A DNA stretch of 64,000 nucleotides, from positions 1 through 64,000 of the forward strand of contig NZ_JACHFH010000004.1 of assembly GCF_014201835.1 (NCBI RefSeq), written 5' to 3'. This stretch comes from Pectinatus brassicae (GTDB taxonomy: Bacteria > Bacillota > Negativicutes > Selenomonadales > Selenomonadaceae). Shown here piece by piece: positions 1-9,222 of the stretch (position 1 is the first letter of the stretch; the number at the start of each line of letters is the position of its first letter). The position numbers were made by a program, and so were the translations under genes. The notes under the pieces were generated by a model that saw only the letters and a program-made list of their open reading frames with translations, was not told the origin of the DNA and searched no databases.

Positions 1-287
1 ATTATACTAAAAACGAGAGGATCATGCTATTTTTATACCAATTATTATTGAATTTTCAAGGTACACAGGTTATTTCACGACTGCGAAGTTTGAGTATATA
101 AGCTTATAGTTCAGCCATTTATTAGTTCTGTTTGTAATATTCCCTTGTAGTTCCTTTTTATAAAAGTGTTCAAATACTACCATCACAAAAATTAAATTTC
201 TTTAATTTTCGATTAATCATCCTCTACTCCTGATCTACACAACTATGTAAAATTCTGGCTAAAAAATTATCTTTTGCTGCTTAACTT
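1..287. other. window-edge noncoding stretch
   Basis: This AT-rich segment lies downstream of the PTS gene and runs to the window edge. I see no open reading frame, clear terminator or repeat in it. It probably holds the 3' end of the phospho-sugar operon transcript. Confidence 0.4.
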
Positions 288-1933
288 TTACTTACGTAAA
301 CGATCTACATATTCTTCAAAATTACTCTTTATAACACTTACCTGCGGACCATAAATAACCTGTATTCCCTCGCCTTTCTTGATGACACCAACTGCGCCAG
401 TACTTTTCAAAATTCCTTCATCAACTTTATTCAGATCATTTAGCGTTAGCCTCAAACGCGTTGCACAACAAGCAATGTTTACAACATTATCAACACCGCC
501 AAGACCTGCTGCAATATCTCTAGACAAAGGATCCTCTTCCACTCCTCCGACTTCTGTTCTCACTGTCTTTTCAGTCTGTTTTTCCTTATAATCCTTCTTT
601 GTATAAAGCTTCACTTCTTCTCCATCGTCACCACGTCCTGGTGTTTTTAAATCAAACTTCAAAATAACAGCCTTAAATACCACATAATACAAAATGAAAT
701 AACCTGCAAACACTGGCAAAATCATCGGCCAATTTGTCTTTGCCGATCCTTGCAACAAACCATACAAAGTAAAATCAATTAAACCACAAGAGAACGTTGT
801 GCCTATACATATATTAAGGAGATGCATAAGCAAAAACGATATACCAGCAAAAACACAATGCAATACATATAAAGCAGGTGCAATGAATAAAAATGTGAAC
901 TCAATTGGTTCTGTAATTCCTGTAAAAAAGGAGGTTAACGCCGCTGAAAGCAAGAGACCCCCAACAATTTTTCGATTGGCTGGTTTTGCACAATGGTACA
1001 TAGCAAGCGCAGCCCCAGGTAAACCAGCCATCATAAATGGGTATTTTCCCGTCATAAAGCGACAAGCATCTACGCTGAATACCTTTGTATTAGGTGAAGC
1101 GAGTTCCGCAAAAAAAATGTTTTGGGCACCAAAAACATGAATACCATCAATAACAGCGGTCCCCCCATACCAGTTTGCCAAAATGGAATATAAAAAACAT
1201 GATGCAAACCAAATGGAATTAGGATTCGCTCAACAAATCCAAAAATAAATGTACCAAAATAACTAGTGGTAAGCACTAAATTACCAATAGCAAAAATTCC
1301 TTTTTGTATCACCGGCCATATAAAGAAAGCTATAATACCTACACCAATAAAAACAAACATTGAAATGAGCGGTACAAAACGAACTCCAGCAAAAAAGGAG
1401 AACACTGCTGGCAACTGCTGTTTATAAAACCGATTATTCAGTACAGCAACTATCATTCCTGTTAAAATGCCACCAAAAACCCCCATCTGCAAGGAATTTA
1501 TTCCACAAACATTGGTAATAGCACCAGCCATAACCGTATCGGCAATTTTTCCATTTGGAAGAATCTGTCCAGTAATCTTCAACATTGTATTAATGCTTGA
1601 ATGCATAACAAAAAAAGAGATACCCGCTGTTAAAACAGCTACTGCTTTTTCTTGCTTGGCTAATCCCAACGCTACTGCCATTGCAAATATAATTGGCAAA
1701 TTTCCAAAAATTGTACTGCCAACCTGTGACATAATCATCAATAGTCCATTGAGCATCGTTCCTGGTCCCAATAAATTAGATAACCCATATGCATTTACCG
1801 TGTTCTGATTTGTAAAAGATGCACCTATGCCCAAAAGTAACCCTGCTCCCGGTAAAATAGAAACCGGTAAAAAAAATGCCGTACCAATCTGTTGTAATAC
1901 AGCAAAGGCTTTTCCATCAGTAATACGCTTCAT
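288..1933 (-). pseudogene. PTS sugar transporter EIICB, split by a frameshift
   Basis: This gene would encode a glucose/alpha-glucoside-family (MalX/GlvC-like) PTS permease that imports a sugar and phosphorylates it. The first part (1933 down to about 1160) carries the EIIC membrane domain with the landmark FGLHHVFYIPFWQT. The reading then moves to the next frame, which continues with FGAQNIFFAELASP, the EIIC signature GITEPIEF, and a C-terminal EIIB domain whose phosphorylated cysteine lies in CATRLR. The switch maps to a run of six C on the plus strand (1161-1166). Seven bases there would restore a single 548-residue protein, a normal length for EIICB. No EIIA domain is present, as in MalX. 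It is the last gene of the operon, 22 bases after the epimerase. Without slippage the product would stop inside EIIC and be non-functional. Sequencing error, true mutation and phase switching are all possible. Confidence 0.85.
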
Positions 1934-1955
1934 GTTGTATACCTCCTATTAAATA

Positions 1956-2829
1956 TTATTCGCTAATCTGTATTCCATAAGATGTTGCAAATTCAGCTCC
2001 TCCCAAAAGTGCATTATCAAATTCGCGTTCTTTCAAGCAATATTCCTTATCAGCAGAATCACAACGTCCAAACCATGGTTCGATACAAATAAACGGTGCA
2101 TTTTTTTTCGGCGGTGACCAGATACCTACAACAGGTGCATGGAAATCCAGCGTCAAATATGGATTTCCATTTTCCCTTAAAATTGAAACCTGTTTTATTT
2201 GATAATCGGGAAAAATCAGTACATCATCATCAAAAATATTTTTTTCAAAGGACCATGTCTTATCTTGAAGGGGCAACTTATAATATGTTTCCTTGCAAAG
2301 ATAGTTATCATCCAATTGCTGATAATTTAATGGTCCTTCCTTATCAAACGATAACCTGCATTTTTTTTTCCGACTCAGTAAATGGACATATAAATGCCGG
2401 GTGCGAACCAATTGAAAAATACATCATCTTATTTCCAGTATTCCTTACCTTCCAATGTACGATAATTTTACTACCCGCAAGTTCATAACTAATGACTAGT
2501 TGAAATTGAAATGGATAAACATTACGTGTCTCTTCATCATCCTGTAATATAAATTCAATTTTAGTTGCCGAATAAGATACTACAGTAAATTCTCTATCTC
2601 GGGCAAAACCATGCTGCTTCATCGGATAGGTTTTTCCCTGATATCGATATTGATTATTCCGCAACCGCCCTACAAACGGAAACAATACCGGAGAAGTACG
2701 ATTCCAGTACACAGGATCTGCCTGCCAAAGATATTCACGGCCTGATTTAATGCCAGACAATGAACAAAGCTCTGCTCCATAGGTATCAATCGATGCTCTG
2801 ATAGATTCATTTTCTAAAATATATCGCAT
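1956..2829 (-). pseudogene. aldose 1-epimerase-like (LacX type), frameshifted
   Basis: Galactose-mutarotase-fold protein that would interconvert sugar anomers, probably helping feed the phospho-glucosidase next door. The 5' frame (from 2829) carries HGFARDREF and GSHPAF, which hold the conserved histidines. The 3' frame carries IEPWFG, with the usual catalytic glutamate. The frames join at a run of nine T on the plus strand (2361-2369); eight bases would give one 290-residue protein of normal length. As it stands the product ends just after the SHPAF motif and lacks the glutamate. It sits 21 bases after the glucosidase gene and 22 bases before the PTS gene, so it is co-transcribed with both. 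It is the second homopolymer lesion in this operon. Confidence 0.83.
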
Positions 2830-2850
2830 TTCCTACAAGCTCCCTTACAA

Positions 2851-4239
2851 TTATTTTCCCTTCGCTAATAAATCTTGTACTGTCTTATCTTGCGGATAGA
2901 CACCCTTAGCCTTAATATTAGCTATTATATTCGCAAATTGCGGCAAATATTTTTCATGTGCTACCAATAGTTCATTTAAAACCTTTTCAGCAACTGCACC
3001 ATTTTCTACCAATGGATTAAGATTAAATGCTTCATAAGCCACTCCATAATCACCTTTAATTGCCGCTTCAATAGTACATTCTTCCATCGCTTTCATCATC
3101 TGTAACCAGCCACGCTCATGTGATTTCATCTCACCCCAAGCTAGTGGTTCAGCTCCCTTGGCGGAAATCAAACTGGTTACTTCAACAATTGCATCAGCCG
3201 GTAAACATGAAATACTGCCACAATTAACTGTACTTACAACCATTGGTTGACGTTTATTATTATAGATAGCATTGATACATTCACAAGCAACATCACTATA
3301 ATAAGCGCCACCACGTTTTTCCAATTCTTTTGGCTTTTCATGCAGCTTCGTATCACGATACAAATCAAATAAGGCATTCTCTACACTTTTTACCTGCTCA
3401 GCTCGAGTCTCCCCTGCTCTAAATTCATCAATACTGTGCTGTAACATTTCTTTTTTCAAGAAATAATATCGATGATAGCCACATGGCAGAAGATTCATCG
3501 TCTGCAAAAGATCAACGGGAAAATCCGCCTGATAGATATTTTTCGGTGTTCCCCCATCTTTATCATTGATATGTTCCAGTAAACTTCCTGTAACATCATG
3601 TCCATCTTTATCAAAAACCTTGTGCCAATGAAAGTGATTCAATCCTGCAAACCGATACTGTAAATCTTCTCTTTTACATCCAATCTTTGCCGGTTCCTTA
3701 ATCATTGATATTTCTGGCACATTACAAAGGCCAATACATTTTTCCCAGCCAAATTGTTTTATAACAGTTTCTGTAATTATTCCACTCGGATTCGTAAAAT
3801 TAATCAACCATGCATTTGGACAAAGATCTTGCATATCCTCTATTATCTGTTTCATCACAGGTATAGTGCGAAATGCTTTAAAAATGCCACCAGCACCATT
3901 AGTTTCTTGTCCTAACATACCATGTGAAAGTGGAATACGTTCATCCTTAATTCTTGCCTCTAACAACCCCACCCGAAACTGTGTTGTAACAAAATCTGCG
4001 TCTTTGAGTGCCACTCGACGATCCAGCGTAAGATGAACCTCAACCGGATATTGTGTCGCTGCCCACATACGTTTTGCAAGTGCACCGACAATCTTTAGCT
4101 TTTCTTCACCATCATGAATATCAACTAACCATATCTCACGAACCGGCAACTCATGATACCTGTTGATTAAACCTTCCATAAGTTCAGGAGTATAGCTGCT
4201 ACCACCACCGATTGTAACAATTTTTAATCCTTTTTTCAT
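2851..4239 (-). CDS. licH: 6-phospho-beta-glucosidase, GH4 family
   Basis: Cytoplasmic NAD- and metal-dependent glycosidase of GH4 that cleaves 6-phospho-glucosides delivered by a PTS. The N-terminus has the Rossmann motif IGGGSSYTPEL. Cys172 lies in CNVP and His202 in GLNHFHW; these are the metal ligands of the family. NFTNPSG and GQETNGAGG are also family landmarks. In GH4 the CNVP form is associated with beta-glucosidases and CDMP with alpha-glucosidases, so I favour a 6-phospho-beta-glucosidase. The length of 462 residues is normal and the frame is intact. It is the first gene of the sugar operon, with the RpiR regulator upstream. The PTS downstream looks more like an alpha-glucoside permease, so the true substrate is uncertain. 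Confidence 0.85.
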   Translation of the reverse strand: MKKGLKIVTIGGGSSYTPELMEGLINRYHELPVREIWLVDIHDGEEKLKIVGALAKRMWAATQYPVEVHLTLDRRVALKDADFVTTQFRVGLLEARIKDERIPLSHGMLGQETNGAGGIFKAFRTIPVMKQIIEDMQDLCPNAWLINFTNPSGIITETVIKQFGWEKCIGLCNVPEISMIKEPAKIGCKREDLQYRFAGLNHFHWHKVFDKDGHDVTGSLLEHINDKDGGTPKNIYQADFPVDLLQTMNLLPCGYHRYYFLKKEMLQHSIDEFRAGETRAEQVKSVENALFDLYRDTKLHEKPKELEKRGGAYYSDVACECINAIYNNKRQPMVVSTVNCGSISCLPADAIVEVTSLISAKGAEPLAWGEMKSHERGWLQMMKAMEECTIEAAIKGDYGVAYEAFNLNPLVENGAVAEKVLNELLVAHEKYLPQFANIIANIKAKGVYPQDKTVQDLLAKGK

Positions 4240-4267
4240 TTTACTCAGCTCCTATCTTTCTTTTTAC

Positions 4268-4298
4268 AACTAAATTATATAAATCCCCTAATTTAGTT
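4268..4298. promoter_or_regulatory. inverted repeat upstream of the sugar operon
   Basis: AACTAAATT (4268-4276) and AATTTAGTT (4290-4298) form a perfect nine-base inverted repeat about 30 bases upstream of the glucosidase start. The position suits an operator for the neighbouring RpiR-family regulator. This is inferred from symmetry and position only. Confidence 0.35.
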
Positions 4299-4379
4299 AC
4301 AATATTCTCAAAACATTCTGGAATAAAAGATTCAAATTATTGATGTTCATTACAAATTATCTGATATTTTTTGAAACAA

Positions 4380-4426
4380 AAGAAAACCCTACCAGTAAAA
4401 TTATAATTTACTAATAAGGTTTTCTT
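4380..4426 (-). terminator. terminator after the rpiR-type gene
   Basis: The arms agaaaaccct accagtaaa and tttactaataaggttttct pair with a short loop just downstream of the regulator stop at 4436. The arm sequences supply T-rich and A-rich flanks, so it fits an intrinsic terminator that separates the regulator from the glucosidase operon. Confidence 0.65.
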
Positions 4427-4435
4427 ATACTTCCA

Positions 4436-5296
4436 TTATTTTTCTAAATTGCGGTCATCGATCAATTCTATTGAATCATTTAGATATACCATATTTTTTT
4501 TATAATCTATTTTAAAGATACAGCTGAATAACAAATCCATCGTATACTGCATTGCAATATGTGACGAAAATTGTGAAAGCCTTGAACGAAAATTTTCCTG
4601 ATCGCTAATATAAAGCTGATAATCCGACTGTCGTTCCATCTTAAGATTACCTGCCCGACCAATCCAAATAATCGGCACATTTCTTTCATGTAATATTTCA
4701 ATAATTGAGGGAATAAATGTTGCCTTACCAGAATATGACAAAATCAATGCTGCATGCTCTTTAGTTGAAAGCAATCCTTGCCTACGTTGTTTATATGATG
4801 ATTCCTGACAACTTACAAATCGACCAATAGAGAGCATTTTATCCTGAAAATTTTCAGCAATGCTACTATTATGTGCATGTGTATAAATATCAATGTATTT
4901 AGCCTTATACAAAATACGGACAATTTCCCATAGTTCCTCCAAATCAATAAAGGCATGGGTATCACGCACGGTGCCCTCATAAAGATGTAAAAGCTTTTCA
5001 GCAATTTTTTGCTGGCTATCCTGCTCTGAAAAAGGAAAATTAACATCAACCGTTGCCAGACTTCTTATATCTGCTGAGTCTTTTGCCAAGCGTACTTTTA
5101 ATTCATTAAAACCACTCAATCCAAGTTTCTTACAAAAACGATGTATAAGCGATTTAGAAACAAATGTTTCCAAAATAATTTCCTGCATTGTAAAATCTAA
5201 AATTTTTTGTCGATTTTCTAAAAAATACTTAGAAAATTGCAATTCAGACGGTGTCAAATCCATGCAATACTTGATTTTACTTTCTATATCCATCAT
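4436..5296 (-). CDS. MurR/RpiR-family transcriptional regulator
   Basis: DNA-binding regulator with an N-terminal RpiR helix-turn-helix (about residues 1-75, including FVSKSLIHRFCKKLGLSGF) and a C-terminal SIS phospho-sugar-binding domain (about 120-260, with LILSYSGKATFIPSI). The 286-residue length is usual. RpiR regulators of GH4/PTS operons sense sugar phosphates, so this one very likely controls the glucosidase-epimerase-PTS genes that follow in the same direction. A terminator between them suggests its own transcript. The start at 5296 is preceded by a GAGAGGG-like ribosome site. Whether it activates or represses cannot be told from sequence. Confidence 0.88.
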   Translation of the reverse strand: MMDIESKIKYCMDLTPSELQFSKYFLENRQKILDFTMQEIILETFVSKSLIHRFCKKLGLSGFNELKVRLAKDSADIRSLATVDVNFPFSEQDSQQKIAEKLLHLYEGTVRDTHAFIDLEELWEIVRILYKAKYIDIYTHAHNSSIAENFQDKMLSIGRFVSCQESSYKQRRQGLLSTKEHAALILSYSGKATFIPSIIEILHERNVPIIWIGRAGNLKMERQSDYQLYISDQENFRSRLSQFSSHIAMQYTMDLLFSCIFKIDYKKNMVYLNDSIELIDDRNLEK

Positions 5297-5447
5297 TTTC
5301 CCTCTCTCTGTAGTATCTTATTTGCTTTGCAGGTTTCTATCTTTCCGCAATTTCATTAATTTAAGTTTCTGTGGAGTACGATTGTCTTTTTCTTTTGTAG
5401 AACCAGTATAATTAATGCAAGTGCCCCATTTGTCAAATGAAGATGAT

Positions 5448-5629
5448 ATTAATCATATTCTTTGATAATTTCAGCCCGTGCTTTTCTTCTGTTATACCTT
5501 TTACCATTTGGTGTTTAAATTCATTAGTAAATGTTCTTTTTGATCGTCTTTCCATCATATAAATCATCCTTTGCTTTTTAATTCATTTATACATGACCCT
5601 ATCTTTTTTGTCCAGTTTATTTTTTGACA
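5448..5629 (-). mobile_element. IS3-family (IS150-like) left-end remnant with orfA fragment
   Basis: On the minus strand from 5558 the sequence reads MMERRSKRTFTNEFKHQMV and, after a one-base frameshift, ARAEIIKEYD. These are typical of the OrfA helix-turn-helix of IS150-group elements. Outside it lies a terminal-repeat-like block, TTGTCC-N10-TTGACA (5608-5629), which resembles the end beside the orfB remnant at 9002-9022. About 35 codons survive, so the element is dead. The rest of 5297-5447 shows no gene. Confidence 0.7.
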
Positions 5630-5772
5630 ATCTATTCAGCAAGTATTAAGAATCTAGTAAAGTCACAGAATAAAAAGGTCTTTGAATATATAAAGTCATA
5701 ATAAAGTATGAAAAATATCTTAAATATGGTGATTGGGGTAAAATGTTAAGCTAATAATTTAAAGAAAAATAG

Positions 5773-5845
5773 TTTGTCTATATTGACAAATATAATAGTC
5801 TCGTATATAGTTAGTTCATACCAACAAACTATATACGAGACTATT
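5773..5845 (+). promoter_or_regulatory. marR promoter with nested palindromes
   Basis: A sigma-A-type promoter is visible: TTGACA at 5783-5788, a 17-base spacer, and TATAGT at 5806-5811. TTTGTC-N6-GACAAA (5773-5790) covers the -35. A perfect 19-base inverted repeat (5794-5812 and 5827-5845, 14-base loop) covers the -10 and the expected start point. Transcription would start inside the loop, so the repeat is better explained as a DNA operator for MarR autoregulation than as an RNA hairpin. Confidence 0.65.
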
Positions 5846-5890
5846 TGTTTTTAAGATAGTTTATAGTATTTAAAAGGAGATGAGAAAATT

Positions 5891-6331
5891 ATGGAAACAG
5901 AAGCTTTAATTGTACAATATATAAATATATTATCTGAATATATGCGACAGACTACACGTGAATATAATCAACAGACAGAATATTCGGCTCTCTTTAATCT
6001 ATCTATAACACAGCTTCATTACCTACATGCTATACAAGAAATAGATGGTCCTACATTCAAACAATTGGCAGAAAAATTTTCTGTACAGAAGTCAACTGTA
6101 ACGGAAAATATTAAAAGACTTATGCAGAAAGACATTGTATTTAGACAACAATCCCAAAAAGACTTACGTGTATTTCATATATATTTAACTCAAAAAGGAA
6201 AAGATTTGTTAGCCGTTGAAAATATGGGCTATTTTGGCTTTGCAAAGAAAATGACTCAATATCTAGATGAAGATCAGAAAAAAAAGTTTACTGAGATTTT
6301 AAAAATTATTACAGATAATATAAAAAAATAA
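5891..6331 (+). CDS. MarR-family transcriptional regulator
   Basis: A 146-residue winged helix-turn-helix repressor of the MarR family. The core ITQLHYLHAIQ...FKQLAEKFSVQKSTVTENIKRL and the wing (QKDLRVFHIYLTQKGKDLL) are clear. Such proteins usually repress their own promoter and adjacent stress or transport genes until a small ligand or oxidant releases them. It begins with a good ribosome site (AAGGAGATG) and heads a small plus-strand group with the exported protein and the nitroreductase-like gene. Large palindromes over its promoter fit autoregulation. The ligand is unknown. Confidence 0.87.
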   Translation: METEALIVQYINILSEYMRQTTREYNQQTEYSALFNLSITQLHYLHAIQEIDGPTFKQLAEKFSVQKSTVTENIKRLMQKDIVFRQQSQKDLRVFHIYLTQKGKDLLAVENMGYFGFAKKMTQYLDEDQKKKFTEILKIITDNIKK

Positions 6332-6370
6332 ATGTATATATAAAAATTAGTAAAGTTTAGGGAGATAATT

Positions 6371-6931
6371 ATGATATTAAAATCATTTGCAGGCGTTGTA
6401 TTATCATTGTTTTTGTTTTCAGGTATAGCATTTGCCTCAGAAGGAGAACAGGTACATAATAATGTGGTAAGCATTCTTGATGAGGGGACTATTATTCCTG
6501 TTGAATCGGTTGAAACGATTAGTTCAAAAAACTGTAGAAAAGGACAAAAAATATTTTTTAAGTCAAAAAATGATATAAAAGCCGACGGTAAAATTGTAAT
6601 TTCTGCAGATACTTTAGTTAAAACGACAGTAATAAAGGCAAAACACAGAGGACCATGGGGGAGTTCTGGTGAGATTGATTTAGTTTTTTCTGAAATAAAG
6701 GCTAAAAATGGACAACTTATTCCAGTAGTAGGAAAACTCGATGTAAAGGGTAAAAAACCAAATTTTTTTGTTAAATATTCATTGTTAGGTGTATTGATCA
6801 GTGGGCAGAATGTAAATATAAAAAAAGGACTAGTAGTTGATTTAAAAGTAGCAAATAATATTATTTATTCAGAGTTGAAAGAAAATGTGATAAAAGATAC
6901 TGCAAAAAGTAAAGTAGCGAATAAGAAATAA
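6371..6931 (+). CDS. exported protein of unknown function
   Basis: A 186-residue protein with a clear signal peptide: a short basic start, the hydrophobic stretch FAGVVLSLFLFSGIAFA, then a likely cleavage after AFA-SE. The mature part is rich in beta-strand-like segments (GKIVISADTLVKTTVI, SGEIDLVFSEI) and has a lysine-rich tail. I do not recognise a family with confidence. It follows marR by 39 bases and precedes the nitroreductase-like gene by a few bases, so all three are probably one MarR-controlled unit. An envelope-stress role would be a guess. Confidence 0.7.
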   Translation: MILKSFAGVVLSLFLFSGIAFASEGEQVHNNVVSILDEGTIIPVESVETISSKNCRKGQKIFFKSKNDIKADGKIVISADTLVKTTVIKAKHRGPWGSSGEIDLVFSEIKAKNGQLIPVVGKLDVKGKKPNFFVKYSLLGVLISGQNVNIKKGLVVDLKVANNIIYSELKENVIKDTAKSKVANKK

Positions 6932-6965
6932 AACTATAATGTCATGTTGCATTAATGGAAAAGAG

Positions 6966-8147
6966 ATGGAGAATATGATACGAATTATTGCCTGGGGAAT
7001 AGGTATACTTGTAATTGCAATATTTATGGCAGATGGTGTTTTTCTTACTCCAACCTACTTGCAACCATGGCAGAAGTCATATAGTAAGCAGTTTGCTGAT
7101 CCAAGAATTAAATTAGTAGCATGTGGATTATTGGCAGCTAATGGTCATAATATGCAACCATGGAAAATTTATCTTGATAAAGATAAAAATGTTTTTTATT
7201 TATTTGCGGATAGTAGTCGTTTAACTCCAATGGTAGATACCGATGCACGTCAAACGATGATAGCACAGGGAACTTTCTTGGAATATGTTCGCGTTGCTGC
7301 AAATTACATAGGATATAAGGCAACATATGTTCTCTTTCCAGAAGGAGAATATGATGAAAATAATCTTATTAAGAGTATGCAGGATAAGCCGGTAGCCAAA
7401 GTAACTATATCTACAATTGATTCATCTAAAAATGATCTTTATAAATATATATTTCAAGCAGATACTAATAGATGGGCGTATGAAAACAATAAATTGACCG
7501 ATGAAGAATTGCAACAACTTTTAAATATAAGTTCGAGTAAAAATGAGAAAATAAGTATATTTCAAGATGAGAAAAATAAAAAAAATTTAGATGGATATGC
7601 TTTGAGAGGAGCAGAGATTGAATCTAGTATTCATCGTATTAGTAAAGAATCAGAATATGTATTCAAAAAAAATGAATACGAAAAGAATAAATACAGATAT
7701 GGCTTTTCTGTGGAAGGACAAGGCATAACTGGAATCAAAAAACATATTGTGCAAGGACTACTTACTTTGTTTCCGTTTATCAACAATGAAAAATATGTTA
7801 CAGACATGTATGTTAAGACTGTAAAGAACGAAGTAGCTCATACCCCTGCTTATGGATTAATTATTACTGAAAATAATAGCCGCGCAGAACAAGTAAAAAG
7901 TGGTATGCTTTATAGCCATATTGTATTAAAAGCACACTCATTAGGATTGGTAGTACAGCCTATGAGTCAAGTTCTTGAAGAATATCCTGAGATGAAGGAA
8001 GAATATAATAAGATTCATAAAGATTATGCAAGTAATGAAAACACAATTCAAATGTTTTTCAGAATAGGAAAACCAGTTGCTGAATTTCCTCGAAGCATGA
8101 GAAGAGACATTATGAATCTAATAAAAAAATCCTCTTTTGGGGATTAA
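6966..8147 (+). CDS. membrane-anchored nitroreductase-like protein
   Basis: About 393 residues, with one N-terminal membrane segment (IIAWGIGILVIAIFMADGVF) and then a domain resembling the nitroreductase/Acg-like flavin fold: LLAANGHNMQPWKIYL near the start, an FADSSRLTPMVDTDARQ-like segment, and a C-terminal MLYSHIVLKAHSLGLVVQPM. Family members bind FMN or have lost the ability. The substrate is unknown; the MarR-linked context suggests a response to toxic or oxidising compounds. I chose the ATG at 6966 because the more upstream start adds an unlikely cysteine-rich leader; 6975 is also possible. A terminator follows. Confidence 0.68.
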   Translation: MENMIRIIAWGIGILVIAIFMADGVFLTPTYLQPWQKSYSKQFADPRIKLVACGLLAANGHNMQPWKIYLDKDKNVFYLFADSSRLTPMVDTDARQTMIAQGTFLEYVRVAANYIGYKATYVLFPEGEYDENNLIKSMQDKPVAKVTISTIDSSKNDLYKYIFQADTNRWAYENNKLTDEELQQLLNISSSKNEKISIFQDEKNKKNLDGYALRGAEIESSIHRISKESEYVFKKNEYEKNKYRYGFSVEGQGITGIKKHIVQGLLTLFPFINNEKYVTDMYVKTVKNEVAHTPAYGLIITENNSRAEQVKSGMLYSHIVLKAHSLGLVVQPMSQVLEEYPEMKEEYNKIHKDYASNENTIQMFFRIGKPVAEFPRSMRRDIMNLIKKSSFGD

Positions 8148-8179
8148 AGGGTAAGCGATTAATCAAAGAGTGTATAGAA

Positions 8180-8227
8180 AAAATGCCGCTAATCCTGTAT
8201 TCTACATACAAGGACTAGCGGCATTTT
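8180..8227 (+). terminator. terminator after the nitroreductase-like gene
   Basis: The arms aaaatgccgctaatcct and aggactagcggcatttt form a long stem with a short loop, A-rich before and T-rich after. It can work in both directions and closes the MarR-linked unit. Confidence 0.75.
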
Positions 8228-8349
8228 ATAACTTTATAATTATTGACTACAGTTATTTTTTATTTCGTCACTCCATGGCAGATAATTTTCTATCAGCGCA
8301 GGATTATGAATAATTGGCTGGTTAGGCAGCTTTTTAAATATATATTCAA

Positions 8350-9022
8350 GATATTTATAAGTATCTTGAATCTGATTTTAAAGAAAAAATCCAACAAATT
8401 TTTCATGATAATCATGACGTATATGGCACAAGAAAAATTAAGCAGGAACTAAAAAATTTAGGTGATATTGTTTCACGTCGTCGTATTGGGCGCCTAATGA
8501 AAAAGCTAGGAAAATATACTATAGCTCAATTTAAAACTCATCGCCAAACCTGTAATGAAGAACCAATAAAAAATGAATTAAATCGCCAATTTAATGGACA
8601 AAAACCATATGCTGTTGTAATAAGTTACTTGACCTATGTTCGAGTTAATTACAAATGGATTTACGTATGCATTTCCCAAAGTTAAAACAGATTTAAGAAA
8701 AATAAAAATCTTTCATTCAAATTGAGGCAGAGAATTTAAAAATGAACTTCTTGATGAAGTTATTTCAGCATTTTCAATTAAACAATTGCTAAGTATGAAA
8801 GGTTGCCCCTACGATAATGCCGTTGCTGAAGCAATATTTAAGATTTTTAAAACCGAGTTTGTACAAGGAAAAAACTTTAAAACTCTGTATCTGTTACGCC
8901 GAGAGTTGGCAGATTATGTAAAATGGTTTAACAACCAGCGAATTAATGGTTCGTTAAATTATTTAACACCAGCTGAATTTCGACGACAGACCTTATAAAA
9001 ATTGTCCGACTAAGTGTTGACA
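8350..9022 (+). mobile_element. IS3-family (IS150-like) orfB remnant with right end
   Basis: Transposase OrfB fragments in one direction: YGTRKIKQEL, VSRRRIGRLMKKLGKYT, SYLTYVRV, then after an internal loss FKNELLDEV and KGCPYDNAVAEA through a normal C-terminus (LTPAEFRRQTL, stop at 8998). About 40 residues are missing around 8685-8715. An in-frame TGA replaces the residue after FHSN. The first catalytic Asp (SDLTYV in live relatives) reads Tyr. A terminal block TTGTCC-N9-TTGACA lies at 9002-9022. The element cannot transpose by itself. Bases 8241-8349 may be its decayed 5' part. Confidence 0.82.
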
Positions 9023-9162
9023 ATCCAAGCTATATTTTTAATCGCACTCACTTCCTTGCATACTTTTACCATTTTTATAAACTTCGTCCTACTCCATCTT
9101 TTTAATCTTCAAATAGGTCTTAAGCAAGTTATTTCTCCAACCTCTATAAAATCAGAACCTAT

Positions 9163-9222
9163 ATACACTCCTCTTTAACGCTGCTATAATAAAGCATATA
9201 AAGGCATGGAGGTACATAGCTT
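9163..9222 (+). promoter_or_regulatory. probable promoter and ribosome site of the restriction gene
   Basis: TATAAT lies at about 9186-9191, with only a weak -35 upstream. A strong GGAGGT ribosome site sits ten or so bases before the ATG at 9223. The restriction gene therefore seems to have its own promoter, separate from the methylase on the other strand. Confidence 0.5.

Noticed and set aside
799-1140. Plus-strand ORF in the PTS gene
   Set aside because: It is antisense to conserved EIIC coding sequence and has no family resemblance.
5794-5845. Long hairpin read as a terminator before marR
   Set aside because: The promoter -10 lies within the left arm, so only the right arm is in the marR mRNA; an operator is more likely. 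A terminator for a transcript from further left cannot be excluded.
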